Source: Hanleya hanleyi
Taxonomy: Eukaryota > Mollusca > Polyplacophora > Lepidopleurida > Hanleyidae
Assembly (NCBI GenBank): GCA_036873755.1
Contig: JAVTVY010020348.1
Span: 19,259 to 83,258, forward strand
Direction: 5' to 3'
Length of the DNA stretch: 64,000 bases
Below the pieces are notes generated by a model. That model did not search any database and had not been told where the DNA came from. It saw only the letters and a program-made list of their open reading frames with translations. Position 1 is the first letter of the stretch, and every line of letters starts with the position of its first letter. The position numbers and the translations under genes were made by a program. Shown here in pieces: positions 34,091 to 46,902 of the stretch.

Positions 34091-35546
34091 TATGCCCCCC
34101 CTCTAACTAGAGGGGGGGCATATAGCGATCGCTTTGTCCGTCTGTCCGTCCGAATTTCTTGTCCGGGCAATATCTCGGTTAATATTTGATGGACAGGATC
34201 GAAACTTGCATGGAATGTGGCCAGTGGCTCGTAGTTGTGCAGCGTGGAGTTTTTTCCGAGTTCCGGTATAAATTTCAAGAGTTATGGCCCTTTTTCTGAA
34301 ATCTCTGTGAATGGGACTTGTCCGGGCTGGATCTTGGTTAATATTGTATGGACAAGTATGAAATTTGCATGATACGTGGTCAATGACCCACAGTTGTGCA
34401 GTGTAAAGTTTCTCCACGTTTCGCGTATATTTTCAAGAGTTATGGCCCTTTGTTCCTGAATTCTCCGTGAATTGGGACTTGTCCGGGCTGGATCTCGGTT
34501 AATATTCTATGGACAAATATGAAATTTGCAGGATGTGTGGTCAGTGCCCTGTAGTGGTGCAGCGTGAATTTTCTTCACGTTTCGCATATATTTTCAAGAG
34601 TTATGGCCCTTTTTTCTTCAAATCTTTGTGAATTGGAACTTGTCCGGGCTGGATCTCGGTGAATATTGTATGAACAATTATGAAATTTACAGGATATGTG
34701 ATCAGTGCCCTGTAGTTGTGCAGCGTGAAGTTTCTCCGCGTTTCGCATATATTTTGAAGAGTTATGGCCCTTTTTTCTTCAAATCTTTGTGAATTGGAAC
34801 TTGTCCGGGCTGGATCTCGGTGAATATTGTATGAACAATTATGAAATTTGCAGGATATGTGATCAGTGCCCTGTAGTTGTGCAGCGTGAATTTTCTCCAC
34901 ATTTCGCCTATATTTTCAAGAGTTATGGCCCTTTTTTCTTCAAATCTTTGTGAATTGGGATTTGTAGGGCTGGATCTCGGTTAATATTGTAAGAACAAGT
35001 ATGAAATACGCATGATATGTGGTCAGTGACCCATAGGTGTGTAGCGTGAAGTTTCTCTGTTTTCGGTTATATTTTCAAGAGTTATGGCCCTTTGTTTTAA
35101 ACCTAAGTGAATGGGATATATTTATTTGTCCAAGCTGGATCTCAGTCCATAACTGATTTGAACCAGGAAAATGGCTATATTATATGTTATTCTACATTCC
35201 AAAGCAGACAACATAGGTCCTGAAGTATGAAATTGCCCCCAAAACAGTGAATTGGGTACAAAATTCACTGATCGCTTTATAATTTCACCACAATATACTC
35301 CCAAGGAATGTAGGTCTCATAACCAGGTCACATTTTCGGATTTGGCGAAAGCCCTGGCGACCATCTTGCATCGAAGCATCGTATTATCACTTGTTGCTTG
35401 ATATTTGGAATATGTATTATGTGAGACATGGCAAAAAAGTGACTGAAACAGAATTTTTTATAATTATCCAAATTAGGCCTCCACCAACCAATAAAGAACA
35501 GAACAATGGTGGGGCAGTGTCGGATTAAAGTGGAAGGGGGGGCATA
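34091..35546. mobile_element. TATGCCCCCC element with about 160 bp tandem repeats
   Basis: Inverted ends TATGCCCCCCCT at both sides. The left end is itself a hairpin, TATGCCCCCCCTCT and AGAGGGGGGGCATA (34091-34122). The interior (about 34158-35140) has about six tandem units of about 160 bp, each with TTGTCCGGGCTGGATCTCGG and CAAGAGTTATGGCCCTTT. No transposase. Confidence 0.8.
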
Positions 35547-36068
35547 CAATTGAGCAATCTCTGATTGCTTCCTTCCTGTGTTATTCTAATAAATATCAAC
35601 AATATATATTATAGTATGCTGTATACAAAGTACTATTTTATGTAACAATTACATGTGTATAGTCATCAGATCATTATTTTATATATCCTTACATTATATA
35701 ATCAAATGAATTTTTAGATCTATATTATATAGTGTACCCGCCATATGTATGTATTTTTGAACTTGAATGGATCACAAGAAATAAAATATTAAGGGCATAT
35801 GCAATTGTATTTAAGCTGGCATATATTTTTCAGCCTTTCAAGATTGATTTTTTTTTCATCAATTGCAGATTGTGTTGAGGTCATTATACTCAATATTGGA
35901 TGCATCAAGTTTATTCATACCTCGCATGTTGATAAATGCAGGGAACTTGGTAAATTCTAAAATACATTGTTCCAGAGAAATAAACAAACATTGTTCCAGC
36001 GAAATAAACAAGTAGGTGCCGTGCCAGTCATTGTGCCCAACAGTAGACCAGCACATGATCTGGGCGAC

Positions 36069-36216
36069 AGCCCACACAATTCAGAAAAGTCACCTCAGCA
36101 AAAATAATGTTATATTAAAATAATTTAACACCATGTTAAATATTGCTGAGGTGAACTGATTATGCCACGGCATTTACCTCGGCAATTGCTGATTGCTGGG
36201 GTGAATTGTGTGGGCT
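36069..36216. mobile_element. MITE with AGCCCACACAATTCA ends
   Basis: Perfect 15 bp inverted ends around 148 bp, with an inner pair TCACCTCAGCA / TGCTGAGGTGA. Confidence 0.8.
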
Positions 36217-36309
36217 GAGCGAGCAAGACACTTCTCGCCAAACTTCATATACATAAAACCATAATATCAGCGAGTGATAAAAGATATGTGACGAACAAAT
36301 GTGTGATGG

Positions 36310-36705
36310 TAATAAAGCCGATTTCTTTCTTTTTTTGTCGAAAATCTGCTAAAGGGTAGTTTCCATGGAGTTTATATACTGAAATATCAGCCTCAAAAAA
36401 AAATTCCGACGGTCATCTGCATATGAATGGATGTATGATTGATCAAAATGTGATCCCTCGCCTTAATGTTTATTTTTTTTATTCATTTATATGAAGGAAT
36501 TTCTCTTGTAACAAAACATATCAAACCAAAACTGTTTGAGGTTCCTTCATTATGTTCAAGCAACCAAACTTCCTAATATATTGTTTGAAAATATAATTAT
36601 AATTCATATTTTTGTTACAAGAGGAAATCGTCCCAAAAAAAAACTTAAAAAATATATTTACGATGGTGATATTTCATTATTATTGAAAAAACGGCTTTAT
36701 TACTG
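36310..36705. mobile_element. Probable MITE, GGTAATAAAGCCG ends
   Basis: GGTAATAAAGCCG (36308) and CGGCTTTATTACTGCC (36691) form an inverted pair; an inner pair CTCTTGTAACAAAA / TTTTGTTACAAGAG (36505, 36609) supports a fold-back. Confidence 0.55.
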
Positions 36706-37213
36706 CCACAGAAAGGAGTCTGTATGTAATCGTCACTTACCCATTATAGCAGGGAGTTGATAAAATGATCCAAAATCATGCATTGAATCCATTATTACTT
36801 CGTCATTTTCATGATTTTTTCAGAGTGATCAAATTTTTTAGAATGACTTGCATTTCATCCACAAAAGTGGCAGTGATTGAATTTTAATGAAGTGATTGAA
36901 TTAAATAGAGAATTTACCATATATCGAAAAACTAAAAAGCTTTAAATTCTCAATATTCTCAGGTGCATGCCCTTGACCTTGAAAATGAGATGTTCTGTTT
37001 ATGTATCATAGCTGAATGTTGTAATGTCCTGTTGTCTGAACGAAAACTGATGGAACCATTGGATGAGAAGGTACTTAGAACCTACAAACTTCATCTCCCA
37101 TGCTGGCACCAGCTTCGATGTTACCGTTACAAATGATGAAATTTTACAGCTTTGGTTTTATAGAAACCGGAGAAAATTTCTAGTCAATTAATGGTAATAT
37201 CGTGAAGTTTTTG

Positions 37214-37630
37214 CAGGCCTGCAAGTGCCTCCTATATTTCATATATTGTTTAGTCATTCCTATATTTTACTTAAAAACTCCTATATTTCGACTTTTTCTC
37301 ATGAAAACTTTCACCAATGCTCTGAAATGAGTCAATTTGGCATGAGGAAATATATTTAAGAAAAAAATATGAAAACATTTAAATCTCTTTCTTGAACCAA
37401 GCAGCAGAACTGGTCTCCTCAATCACCACCACTATGACTGCATTCAGTGGAAATATTTTTATTAAACACCCGAAAACTACCAATTTTGGAACATACAATG
37501 TTGTAGTGACTGGTCTTACACTCCCTTATTTCCTATATTTTTCCAATATTTTATAAAAAAAAATCCTATATTTTGGTCAATTTCCTCCTCTATTTTCTCC
37601 TATATTTTCACTGAGCCACTTGCAGGCCTG
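37214..37630. mobile_element. CAGGCCTGCAAGTG element, + copy
   Basis: Ends CAGGCCTGCAAGTGCCTC and, reversed, CAGGCCTGCAAGTGGCTC. The interior repeats CCTATATTT many times. Inverted relatives at 41005-41431 and 44949-45375. Confidence 0.8.
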
Positions 37631-38417
37631 GTTTCGTGAAAAAGGCTTGTTCATCTACATGAACATTATCAAATGCTGGACAAATACTAGCACTATGTGC
37701 CTTATAACGTATGTAATTAGGCCATTGTGTAGTTATTGCTATTCAGTGGCTGTGTGATGGAGATGAAAAGCACAGGTCTCGCACAGGGTATGAAGATAAA
37801 CTGAGTGTCTGTATTTAATATTTCTGCATTAAATTTGCTTCGTTTGTCTTTTCATTTTACTGTGTTGCAGCTGTTGTCTCTTAGTCTTAGTCTCAAATCT
37901 ACTCTATGCATGTTCCACTGCAGATCAGAAAATATGCTTGGAGCAATGTTTACCACAGACAAAGAAATCAGCGCTGAAGCATGTTTCACTGCAAGCCAGG
38001 AAATCAATCCGAAACAGGTTCCACTACAGGCCAGGAAATGTGCTCGGAAGCGTTGTTCCTCCAGCCCACACCAGTGATTTCACCATACCCATCATGGAAT
38101 GATGCTCTGTTTTTAGCCCTAAGTCCATCGGGCTGCAGGGTCTTGTAATTGGCATGTATGACTGATCGCTCGGTCCGTCCATCTATCAACAATTTCTTGT
38201 CCGGTCCATATTTCGGTTACTATTTGATCGATACTTTCATGGATGATGCTTAGTACCTTGAAGATGTGCACTGTCACGTTCTTTATGCATTGAGAAATTG
38301 TTACCGGACAGACAATAAACTCTGGGAAATCATTGGAATACCCGGTCCATATCTAGGGTAATCTCTCTTGTAATTCTTCAAACATTGTAGACCAGATATT
38401 TACTCAATTACTTTTAA

Positions 38418-39749
38418 AGGTGAAATGCAAAGGTTTTTAAATTCTCTGTTTTACATTTAAAGGAGTACTTACCTTATTTTTGAGTGTGACTATATTTATC
38501 AGCAATCGTATTCCAAACCTTATTGTGTAAAACTTATGTTGATAGAATGCGAAATAAAGGAAATATTGACTATTTGTTGCTCGCAACGGCGTGCACTGGG
38601 CGCCGCCATTGCACCACTGCGTGACGTTTTTAGATGAGCGGAAGTGAGTTTATACTCATCTAAAAACGTCACAACGTCATGGAGATTTAAGGTTGATCGT
38701 GCTGGTCATGCCGATAATTCGAAGGAGAAGGAACCCAGTGAATTCAAAGACGTTGTAGTTGATTTTAGTAGTTCAAGTGTAATCATGAAAATGTTTATGA
38801 ACTTAGAAGCATCGTCGTTCAACTGAAACCACTGGACAATTGCAGAGGACACTCTTTCAGTTTACCGCTCAGTTTCAAATTTTGTCCAAACTGAATCGGG
38901 CAAGTCTCAGTTGAAAAACTTGGGGAAGAAATTTTTCAGTTGGCGAAAATAATCTAAACCAATTTCCTTTTAGAAATCCCCCTCGTGGGATATGCCGCGT
39001 CAATTTATTCCTTGAATTAAAACTCGAACCCAGATTAATTCAAATGCCGTAGTTGGAACGTCCCTGGATCAAGCGTTAGCCGTGACATTGCCCTGAATGC
39101 TGACGTCATCAGTCACGTCATCACACAAGCAATATGGCGGCGCCCACGTCGACCTCAAAGCGGAAATATAACTTCACAAACTGTAATAAAAATAATAGGT
39201 TATCGCCCTCAACGAAAGTGAAATAGTTGGTTATATTTCTTTAAGAGTCTAACCTTTCTAATAGGAACCTATATAAAATAAGTTAAGTACTCCTTTAATA
39301 TAGGTTGAACGATGATAGCAATACCAATATATCTATTTCACTTGGATTATTTGGAATTATCTTGTCGGTTAGAACCTTTTTAAAAGTGGGTACCCCAAGC
39401 CCAGCTGAATTCAGATTTGCAAAATGTCGATGCTTATCTTTCCTTGATTGTGACGTCACGTCAGATCAGCAGCCCGGAGACTGAACGTTACAAGTATTGA
39501 CGACCTGCCAGGTGGTCTGATGTAACGTCACAAACCGGCGTCAAACAAGGGCAGATAAGTGATGCGGATTTCATTTCTGAAATCGGCCGGGCTTGGGATA
39601 TCAACTTTGAAGCACTTTTCAATAGCGTCAATAGGAGACATAATACTTCAAATATAACCAAACGAAATATATAGACTGGTATTTCCATCATTAACTAGCC
39701 CAAGAAGAATATAAAAAGGAAAATATGAAAACCTTTGCATTTCATCTTA
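38418..39749. mobile_element. Nested inverted-repeat element(s)
   Basis: Outer ends GGTGAAATGCAAAGGTTTT and, reversed, AGATGAAATGCAAAGGTTTT. Inner ends TTAAAGGAGTACTTA at about 38457 and, reversed, at about 39299. Whether this is one compound element or two nested ones is unclear. Confidence 0.65.
38621..38672. repeat. Perfect 18 bp stem hairpin
   Basis: GTGACGTTTTTAGATGAG (38621-38638) pairs with CTCATCTAAAAACGTCAC (38655-38672), loop 16 nt. Confidence 0.9.
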
Positions 39750-41004
39750 GACTGATGGACATTTTCTTTTGCCAACATCTTTTAAATTAGCCCAGTTGTG
39801 AACAGTGCTGAACAATCAAAGCTGCATATTGACAGAATATTTCCTGGAATTTGCTTCCAAAGTGAGTTTTATTATGTGCGAATTATTAGAGATTACTGTA
39901 TTACTCGATGGGCAATTCCAAAACTTACATGAAAGATACTTAGTACCTTGAGGATGTGTACAGTCATATTTCATGCATTTTGATTGGTCCCTTCATTGTC
40001 CGTCTGGTAAAAATATCTTCTCCAGTCCATATCTCGGTTACTATTTGAAGGACTACTCGAAAAATTGCATGCAAGATGCTTAGTACCTTGCCTATGTGCA
40101 CCATCAGGTTTGTTACATGTTTCGATGATTTCCCACAGAGTTATAGCCCTTTATCCCATCCGGCACCAATTTCTTGTCTGGTCTATATCTTGGTTATTAT
40201 TTGAAACCTACACGAAAGATGCTTAGTACCTTGCAGGTGTGCACTGTCATTTTTGTATGCCTTTCAATGATTTCTCATAGAGTTACGACCCTTTATCCTG
40301 TCCAACAATAATTACATGTCTGGACCATATCTCAGTAATACTACATGGAAGATACTCGGTACCTTGCAGATGTGCAGTCGGATTTTTTACGCAGCTTGAT
40401 GATATCCCACAGAGTAATGGCCTATATCCCGGCCAGCAACAATTTCTTGTCTGGTCTACATCTCGGTTACTATTTTATGGACAAGTTTGAAACCTACATG
40501 AAACATGCATAGTACCCTACCAATGTACACCGTCACGTTTTTTAATGCATTTCAATGATTTCTGACTGAGTTATGACCATTTATCCTGTTAGACAATAAT
40601 TTCTTGTCCGAACCATATCTTGGTAATACAATTTGATGGACAACTTTGACAATACATGGAAGATGCTTAGTGCCTTGTGGATGTGCACTGTCTAGTTCAT
40701 TTTATGCGCTTCGATGATTTTGCAGACATGTGGCCCTTTATCCCATCAGTCATTAATATCTTGTCCATACCATATCTCGATTTAATACCATTTGATGGAC
40801 AACTTCAAAACTTACATGGAAGATGCTTAGTACCTTGCAGATGTCTACTGCCCAGTTTTGATGTTTCAATGTTTCTCTTTATCCTGATCAACAATAATTC
40901 CTTGTCTGGACCATACCTCGGTAATACTATTTGATTGATAACTTCGAAACTTACATGGAAGATACTCAGTACCTTGCAGATGTGCACTGTCAGATTTTTA
41001 TGCA

Positions 41005-41431
41005 CGGGCCTGCAAGTGGCTCACAGTGAAAATATAGGAGGAAATTTGCAAAAATATGGGCGAAATGTAGGAATTTTCTGAATAAAATATAGGAAATAAA
41101 GGAGTGCAAGACAGGTCTGTACTCCATTGTATGTTCCAAACTTGATAGTTTTCTGGTGTTTAATCCAATTACTTTCACTGAATGCGGTCATAGTGGTGGT
41201 CTTTCAGGTGACCTGTTGTTTGATTCAGCATAGAGAGATTGAAATGTTTTCATATTAACCGAGCGAAGCGAGGCTAAAAAAAATTTCTGAAATGAATTTC
41301 CTCATGTCGGTTGGACTCATTACAGAGCATTGATGAAAGTTTTGATAACAAAAAGTCGAAATATAGGTTTTGAGTAAAATATAGGAAAATATAGGAATGA
41401 CTCAAAAATATAGGAGGCACTTGAAGGCCTG
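41005..41431. mobile_element. CAGGCCTGCAAGTG element, reversed copy
   Basis: Ends CGGGCCTGCAAGTGGCTC and AGGCCTG, flanked by TATGCA on both sides (40999-41004, 41432-41437), a likely 6 bp target duplication. The interior has many AATATAGGA units. Confidence 0.8.
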
Positions 41432-42849
41432 TATGCATTTTGATCATTTCCCCACAGAGTTATGGCATTATTGGCTTTTTCATGGCCCTTTATTGTCCAT
41501 TTCTATATGATGGACAACTTTGAAAATTACAGGGAAACTGTGTACTATCTTGCATATGTACATGGTACAGTTCTGTTCTTTCTCCTAATCATTTGTGCCA
41601 CATTTATTGCACTTTACAGGTCTATGTCTACCAACATATATTGCATTCTGGTCGGATAAGTACTCCTTGTACAACTTTGAAACATACTTGCTTCACACTA
41701 AGTTAGTACCTTGTGGATACGCACAAACTCTCCAAACTCTTCTTTTTCTACAATCTTTACATGAATACATGTACATACTTGCCTGAGCTGTAAGCCTATA
41801 TCGGAATATTTGAAACTTATTTAGTACATGATAGTACCTCGCCGTAGCCTGATCCCCAGTGTTCAAAATCCTTGTCTTTCATTCAACCAATCGTATGTTG
41901 CCATATAAAAACAATATTTTTAAGGCTGAGGAGTCAATGCGACTTTTAGGTGGTACAATCAGATTATTGTTGCTGAATGCTAATAAATCATTTCAACAGT
42001 GCTCTGTATTTTATTCTCTGTCTATTTAATATTGGATATATAGACAGTGATCGTCGCTATATAGATGAAATATTGCTGAAGGTGACGTTAAACTTTAATT
42101 CTCTCTCTCAGAACTAGCCAATATCTTCTGAAGTCGGCCATGAATCGAGGAATCCAAAAATGTTTATCATCCATGATCTGGGACCTCCCGGGGAGCATCT
42201 TCTATGAAAGAACAATAGTCTGTCTGGGTACAACAATATGTCTAGACAGGAGGTTTGTCAGGAATATAAGACCAGAACAATAGAAACTTACATTAAGACA
42301 ATAGGCATTCCTTCTATGTGAAGTGTCAAATTTTCTTATCAATAATATGAGAGAGAGAGACCAGTACACGAAATTCTTTATACAATAATAGATCAAATTT
42401 ATAAGTGACTCTCTGTCCCCAGTTAAAATTGTGATGCATTGTTGGGTCTATAAAGCTCCATTGCACAGAAGAATAACAAAGAATTCTGAAATTTTACATT
42501 CATGTGGGAAAGATTTAATTCAGAAGTTGTGACTTTATCACTGCAATCGAATCATTACAATCGAAAAACCTGAATACAAGTACTTGGTTATTACAGTTTC
42601 TATGAGTATAAATGCAGAACTGTTTCAATCTGTAACAATCCCTGAATTATCTTTCTCCCTCGTTAAAATGCCCATGTCTTCTCTGACACAAAGATATACA
42701 TCACGCACAAACTTTTACTGATCAAAGCAGTTTATGTAGACCGAATACTGAACAAGACCCTGCTATGTGGTTCTTCAGTAAACGTTTGCAGTTCTGGTTA
42801 AAACCTAATTTTCAGACAAATCATTTTTTTTCTTTCGGAGATGGCAGAT

Positions 42850-43001
42850 TTACGATGCCAGGATTGCACCCTGAAAGCGTTTAGCTACATTTCCCCAGTT
42901 GACGATGTTGAATATGGCGTTGACATAGTCGGGACGTACGTTCTTATATTGCAGATAATAAGCATGTTCCCAGACATCAATTCCCAACAGAGGCACCAAA
43001 C
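42850..43001 (-). CDS. SOD2: SOD2 terminal exon, distal duplicate
   Basis: Identical to 46751-46902, with the same acceptor (CTGGTAG) and TAA. It lies 3.9 kb downstream of the proximal copy and could only be used by skipping it. It encodes [20 protein letters not shown] and the C-terminus. It may be a spare exon, an alternative terminal exon giving the same protein with a different 3' UTR, or an assembly duplicate. Confidence 0.85.
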
Positions 43002-44948
43002 CTACCAGAAAGAGAAAAAATAGGCTAGAAAATTGAGCAAGCCCCAGCTCAGAGGTCTCCATAAGGCTATTCATAATAATATGTGTGTTTCAGGTAACAT
43101 GTTCCATTGGAAGTTGGGTTGGTAGAGAATTTGTTTGTATTTTTTTTTTTTTTTCCTGCTTTTTCAGCATGCCATATGTAAATGATGAGCTTTCAAACGG
43201 AAAGTAAGATTTTTTGTACTAAATTTGGTCATGTAGAGCTGAATTTATTTGTATCTACTTATACATTCATGTAGCAACTCCAAAAACATTAACTGGAAAG
43301 AGTTCTAGATAAAGATATTGAAAATTCTGAGCATAAAAACTAAAACAAAGAAATAAAATAAAGCCAACTCTAACAAGAGCCCAAGGGGCTTCAATATACG
43401 CCCGTATATCTGGAATTATATTGGTCCAAATTTCAAGTTTGTTTAATAGCCTTGATTCCAATTGGTAGCTAGCACACCAGAGAAAGGTCTACAATTTTGT
43501 GCTTCTGAGAATGTAACATATATCACATCTTATACTTGATTCAGTTTTGGGTGACTGTGACCTTGACCTTTGATCGATTGATGTATGGCTCCTCTTTGCC
43601 ATGCGAGTAAGGTATACTCAAAGTTTGGTACCAATCCATACCTTGAAACTAGAGTTATCGCATGGACAACAAATGTTAATGGATGAATGGATAGAACGCA
43701 ACATCGCACTGCATGACCTCTTCTTTTAAATTAGCCCAGTTGTGAACAGTGCTGAACAATCAAAGCTGCATATTGACAGAATATTTCCTGGAATTTGCTT
43801 CCAAAGTGAGTTTTATTATGTGCGAATTATTAGAGATTACTGTATTACTCGATGGGCAATTCCAAAACTTACATGAAAGATACTTAGTACCTTGAGGATG
43901 TGTACAGTCATATTTCATGCATTTTGATTGGTCCCTTCATTGTCCGTCTGGTAAAAATATCTTCTCCAGTCCATATCTCGGTTACTATTTGAAGGACTAC
44001 TCGAAAAATTGCATGCAAGATGCTTAGTACCTTGCCTATGTGCACCGTCAGGTTTGTTACATGTTTCGATGATTTCCCACAGAGTTATAGCCCTTTATCC
44101 CATCCGGCACCAATTTCTTGTCTGGTCTATATCTTGGTTATTATTTGAAACCTACACGAAAGATGCTTAGTACCTTGCAGGTGTGCACTGTCATTTTTGT
44201 ATGCCTTTCAATGATTTCTCATAGAGTTACGACCCTTTATCCTGTCCAACAATAATTACATGTCTGGACCATATCTCAGTAATACTACATGGAAGATACT
44301 CGGTACCTTGCAGATGTGCAGTCGGATTTTTTACGCAGCTTGATGATATCCCACAGAGTAATGGCCTATATCCCGGCCAGCAACAATTTCTTGTCTGGTC
44401 TACATCTCGGTTACTATTTTATGGACAAGTTTGAAACCTACATGAAACATGCATAGTACCCTACCAATGTACACCGTCACGTTTTTTAATGCATTTCAAT
44501 GATTTCTGACTGAGTTATGACCATTTATCCTGTTAGACAATAATTTCTTGTCCGAACCATATCTTGGTAATACAATTTGATGGACAACTTTGACAATACA
44601 TGGAAGATGCTTAGTGCCTTGTGGATGTGCACTGTCTAGTTCATTTTATGCGCTTCGATGATTTTGCAGACATGTGGCCCTTTATCCCATCAGTCATTAA
44701 TATCTTGTCCATACCATATCTCGATTTAATACCATTTGATGGACAACTTCAAAACTTACATGGAAGATGCTTAGTACCTTGCAGATGTCTACTGCCCAGT
44801 TTTGATGTTTCAATGTTTCTCTTTATCCTGATCAACAATAATTCCTTGTCTGGACCATACCTCGGTAATACTATTTGATTGATAACTTCGAAACTTACAT
44901 GGAAGATACTCAGTACCTTGCAGATGTGCACTGTCAGATTTTTATGCA

Positions 44949-45375
44949 CGGGCCTGCAAGTGGCTCACAGTGAAAATATAGGAGGAAATTTGCAAAAATA
45001 TGGGCGAAATGTAGGAATTTTCTGAATAAAATATAGGAAATAAAGGAGTGCAAGACAGGTCTGTACTCCATTGTATGTTCCAAACTTGATAGTTTTCTGG
45101 TGTTTAATCCAATTACTTTCACTGAATGCGGTCATAGTGGTGGTCTTTCAGGTGACCTGTTGTTTGATTCAGCATAGAGAGATTGAAATGTTTTCATATT
45201 AACCGAGCGAAGCGAGGCTAAAAAAAATTTCTGAAATGAATTTCCTCATGTCGGTTGGACTCATTACAGAGCATTGATGAAAGTTTTGATAACAAAAAGT
45301 CGAAATATAGGTTTTGAGTAAAATATAGGAAAATATAGGAATGACTCAAAAATATAGGAGGCACTTGAAGGCCTG
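44949..45375. mobile_element. CAGGCCTGCAAGTG element, duplicate of 41005-41431
   Basis: Same element carried along by the tandem duplication, not an independent insertion. Confidence 0.85.
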
Positions 45376-46750
45376 TATGCATTTTGATCATTTCCCCACA
45401 GAGTTATGGCATTATTGGCTTTTTCATGGCCCTTTATTGTCCATTTCTATATGATGGACAACTTTGAAAATTACAGGGAAACTGTGTACTATCTTGCATA
45501 TGTACATGGTACAGTTCTGTTCTTTCTCCTAATCATTTGTGCCACATTTATTGCACTTTACAGGTCTATGTCTACCAACATATATTGCATTCTGGTCGGA
45601 TAAGTACTCCTTGTACAACTTTGAAACATACTTGCTTCACACTAAGTTAGTACCTTGTGGATACGCACAAACTCTCCAAACTCTTCTTTTTCTACAATCT
45701 TTACATGAATACATGTACATACTTGCCTGAGCTGTAAGCCTATATCGGAATATTTGAAACTTATTTAGTACATGATAGTACCTCGCCGTAGCCTGATCCC
45801 CAGTGTTCAAAATCCTTGTCTTTCATTCAACCAATCGTATGTTGCCATATAAAAACAATATTTTTAAGGCTGAGGAGTCAATGCGACTTTTAGGTGGTAC
45901 AATCAGATTATTGTTGCTGAATGCTAATAAATCATTTCAACAGTGCTCTGTATTTTATTCTCTGTCTATTTAATATTGGATATATAGACAGTGATCGTCG
46001 CTATATAGATGAAATATTGCTGAAGGTGACGTTAAACTTTAATTCTCTCTCTCAGAACTAGCCAATATCTTCTGAAGTCGGCCATGAATCGAGGAATCCA
46101 AAAATGTTTATCATCCATGATCTGGGACCTCCCGGGGAGCATCTTCTATGAAAGAACAATAGTCTGTCTGGGTACAACAATATGTCTAGACAGGAGGTTT
46201 GTCAGGAATATAAGACCAGAACAATAGAAACTTACATTAAGACAATAGGCATTCCTTCTATTCAATAATTCAAATTCTTTATACAATAATAGATCAAATT
46301 TATAAGTGACTCTCTGTCCCCAGTTAAAATTGTGATGCATTGTTGGGTCTATAAAGCTCCATTGCACAGAAGAATAACAAAGAATTCTGAAATTTTACAT
46401 TCATGTGGGAAAGATTTAATTCAGAAGTTGTGACTTTATCACTGCAATCGAATCATTACAATCGAAAAACCTGAATACAAGTACTTGGTTATTACAGTTT
46501 CTATGAGTATAAATGCAGAACTGTTTCAATCTGTAACAATCCCTGAATTATCTTTCTCCCTCGTTAAAATGCCCATGTCTTCTCTGACACAAAGATATAC
46601 ATCACGCACAAACTTTTACTGATCAAAGCAGTTTATGTAGACCGAATACTGAACAAGACCCTGCTATGTGGTTCTTCAGTAAACGTTTGCAGTTCTGGTT
46701 AAAACCTAATTTTCAGACAAATCATTTTTTTTCTTTCGGAGATGGCAGAT

Positions 46751-46902
46751 TTACGATGCCAGGATTGCACCCTGAAAGCGTTTAGCTACATTTCCCCAGT
46801 TGACGATGTTGAATATGGCGTTGACATAGTCGGGACGTACGTTCTTATATTGCAGATAATAAGCATGTTCCCAGACATCAATTCCCAACAGAGGCACCAA
46901 AC
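46751..46902 (-). CDS. SOD2: SOD2 exon 4 (proximal copy)
   Basis: Two bases complete Gly181, then [20 protein letters not shown] through NWGNVAKRF and a C-terminal GAILAS before TAA. Carries ligands D189 and H193. Acceptor CTGGTAG. Confidence 0.96.

Larger units (their letters stand above)
38100..41980. mobile_element. Large mosaic element with degenerate tandem units
   Basis: Starts with AGCCCTAAGTCCATCGGGCT and ends near GGCTGAGGAGTC (about 41930). The body repeats diverged units of about 130-150 bp with CATATCTCGGTTACTATTTG, AGATGCTTAGTACCTTG and CACAGAGTTATGGCCC. Interrupted by 38418-39749 and 41005-41431. It is non-coding as far as I can see, and its right part lies in the duplicated block. 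Confidence 0.65.
33017..42849. other. Region between convergent TPCN2 and SOD2
   Basis: No gene recognised. It holds the TPCN2 3' UTR, then a chain of elements: 33786-34001, 34091-35546, 36069-36216, about 36310-36705, about 36750-36925, 37214-37630, about 38100-41980 with nested elements, and the left copy of the 3.9 kb duplication from 39778, which also carries the SOD2 3' flank. Confidence 0.75.
39778..43721. repeat. 3.94 kb tandem duplication, left copy
   Basis: Nearly identical to 43722-47621 and directly adjacent. Differences seen: A/G at about 40092 versus 44046, and about 43 bp present at about 42317-42370 but missing in the right copy. It contains part of the mosaic element and a full copy of the last SOD2 exon. 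Confidence 0.97.

Noticed and set aside
34158..35140. Coding repeats on the - strand (HAAQL.TDHISCKFH type frames)
   Set aside because: The protein-like periodicity comes from about 160 bp tandem DNA units inside a TIR element; frames are interrupted and shift between units.
42850..43001. A second independent SOD gene
   Set aside because: Only the terminal exon is present; no upstream exons lie between the copies. It is part of a tandem block duplication.
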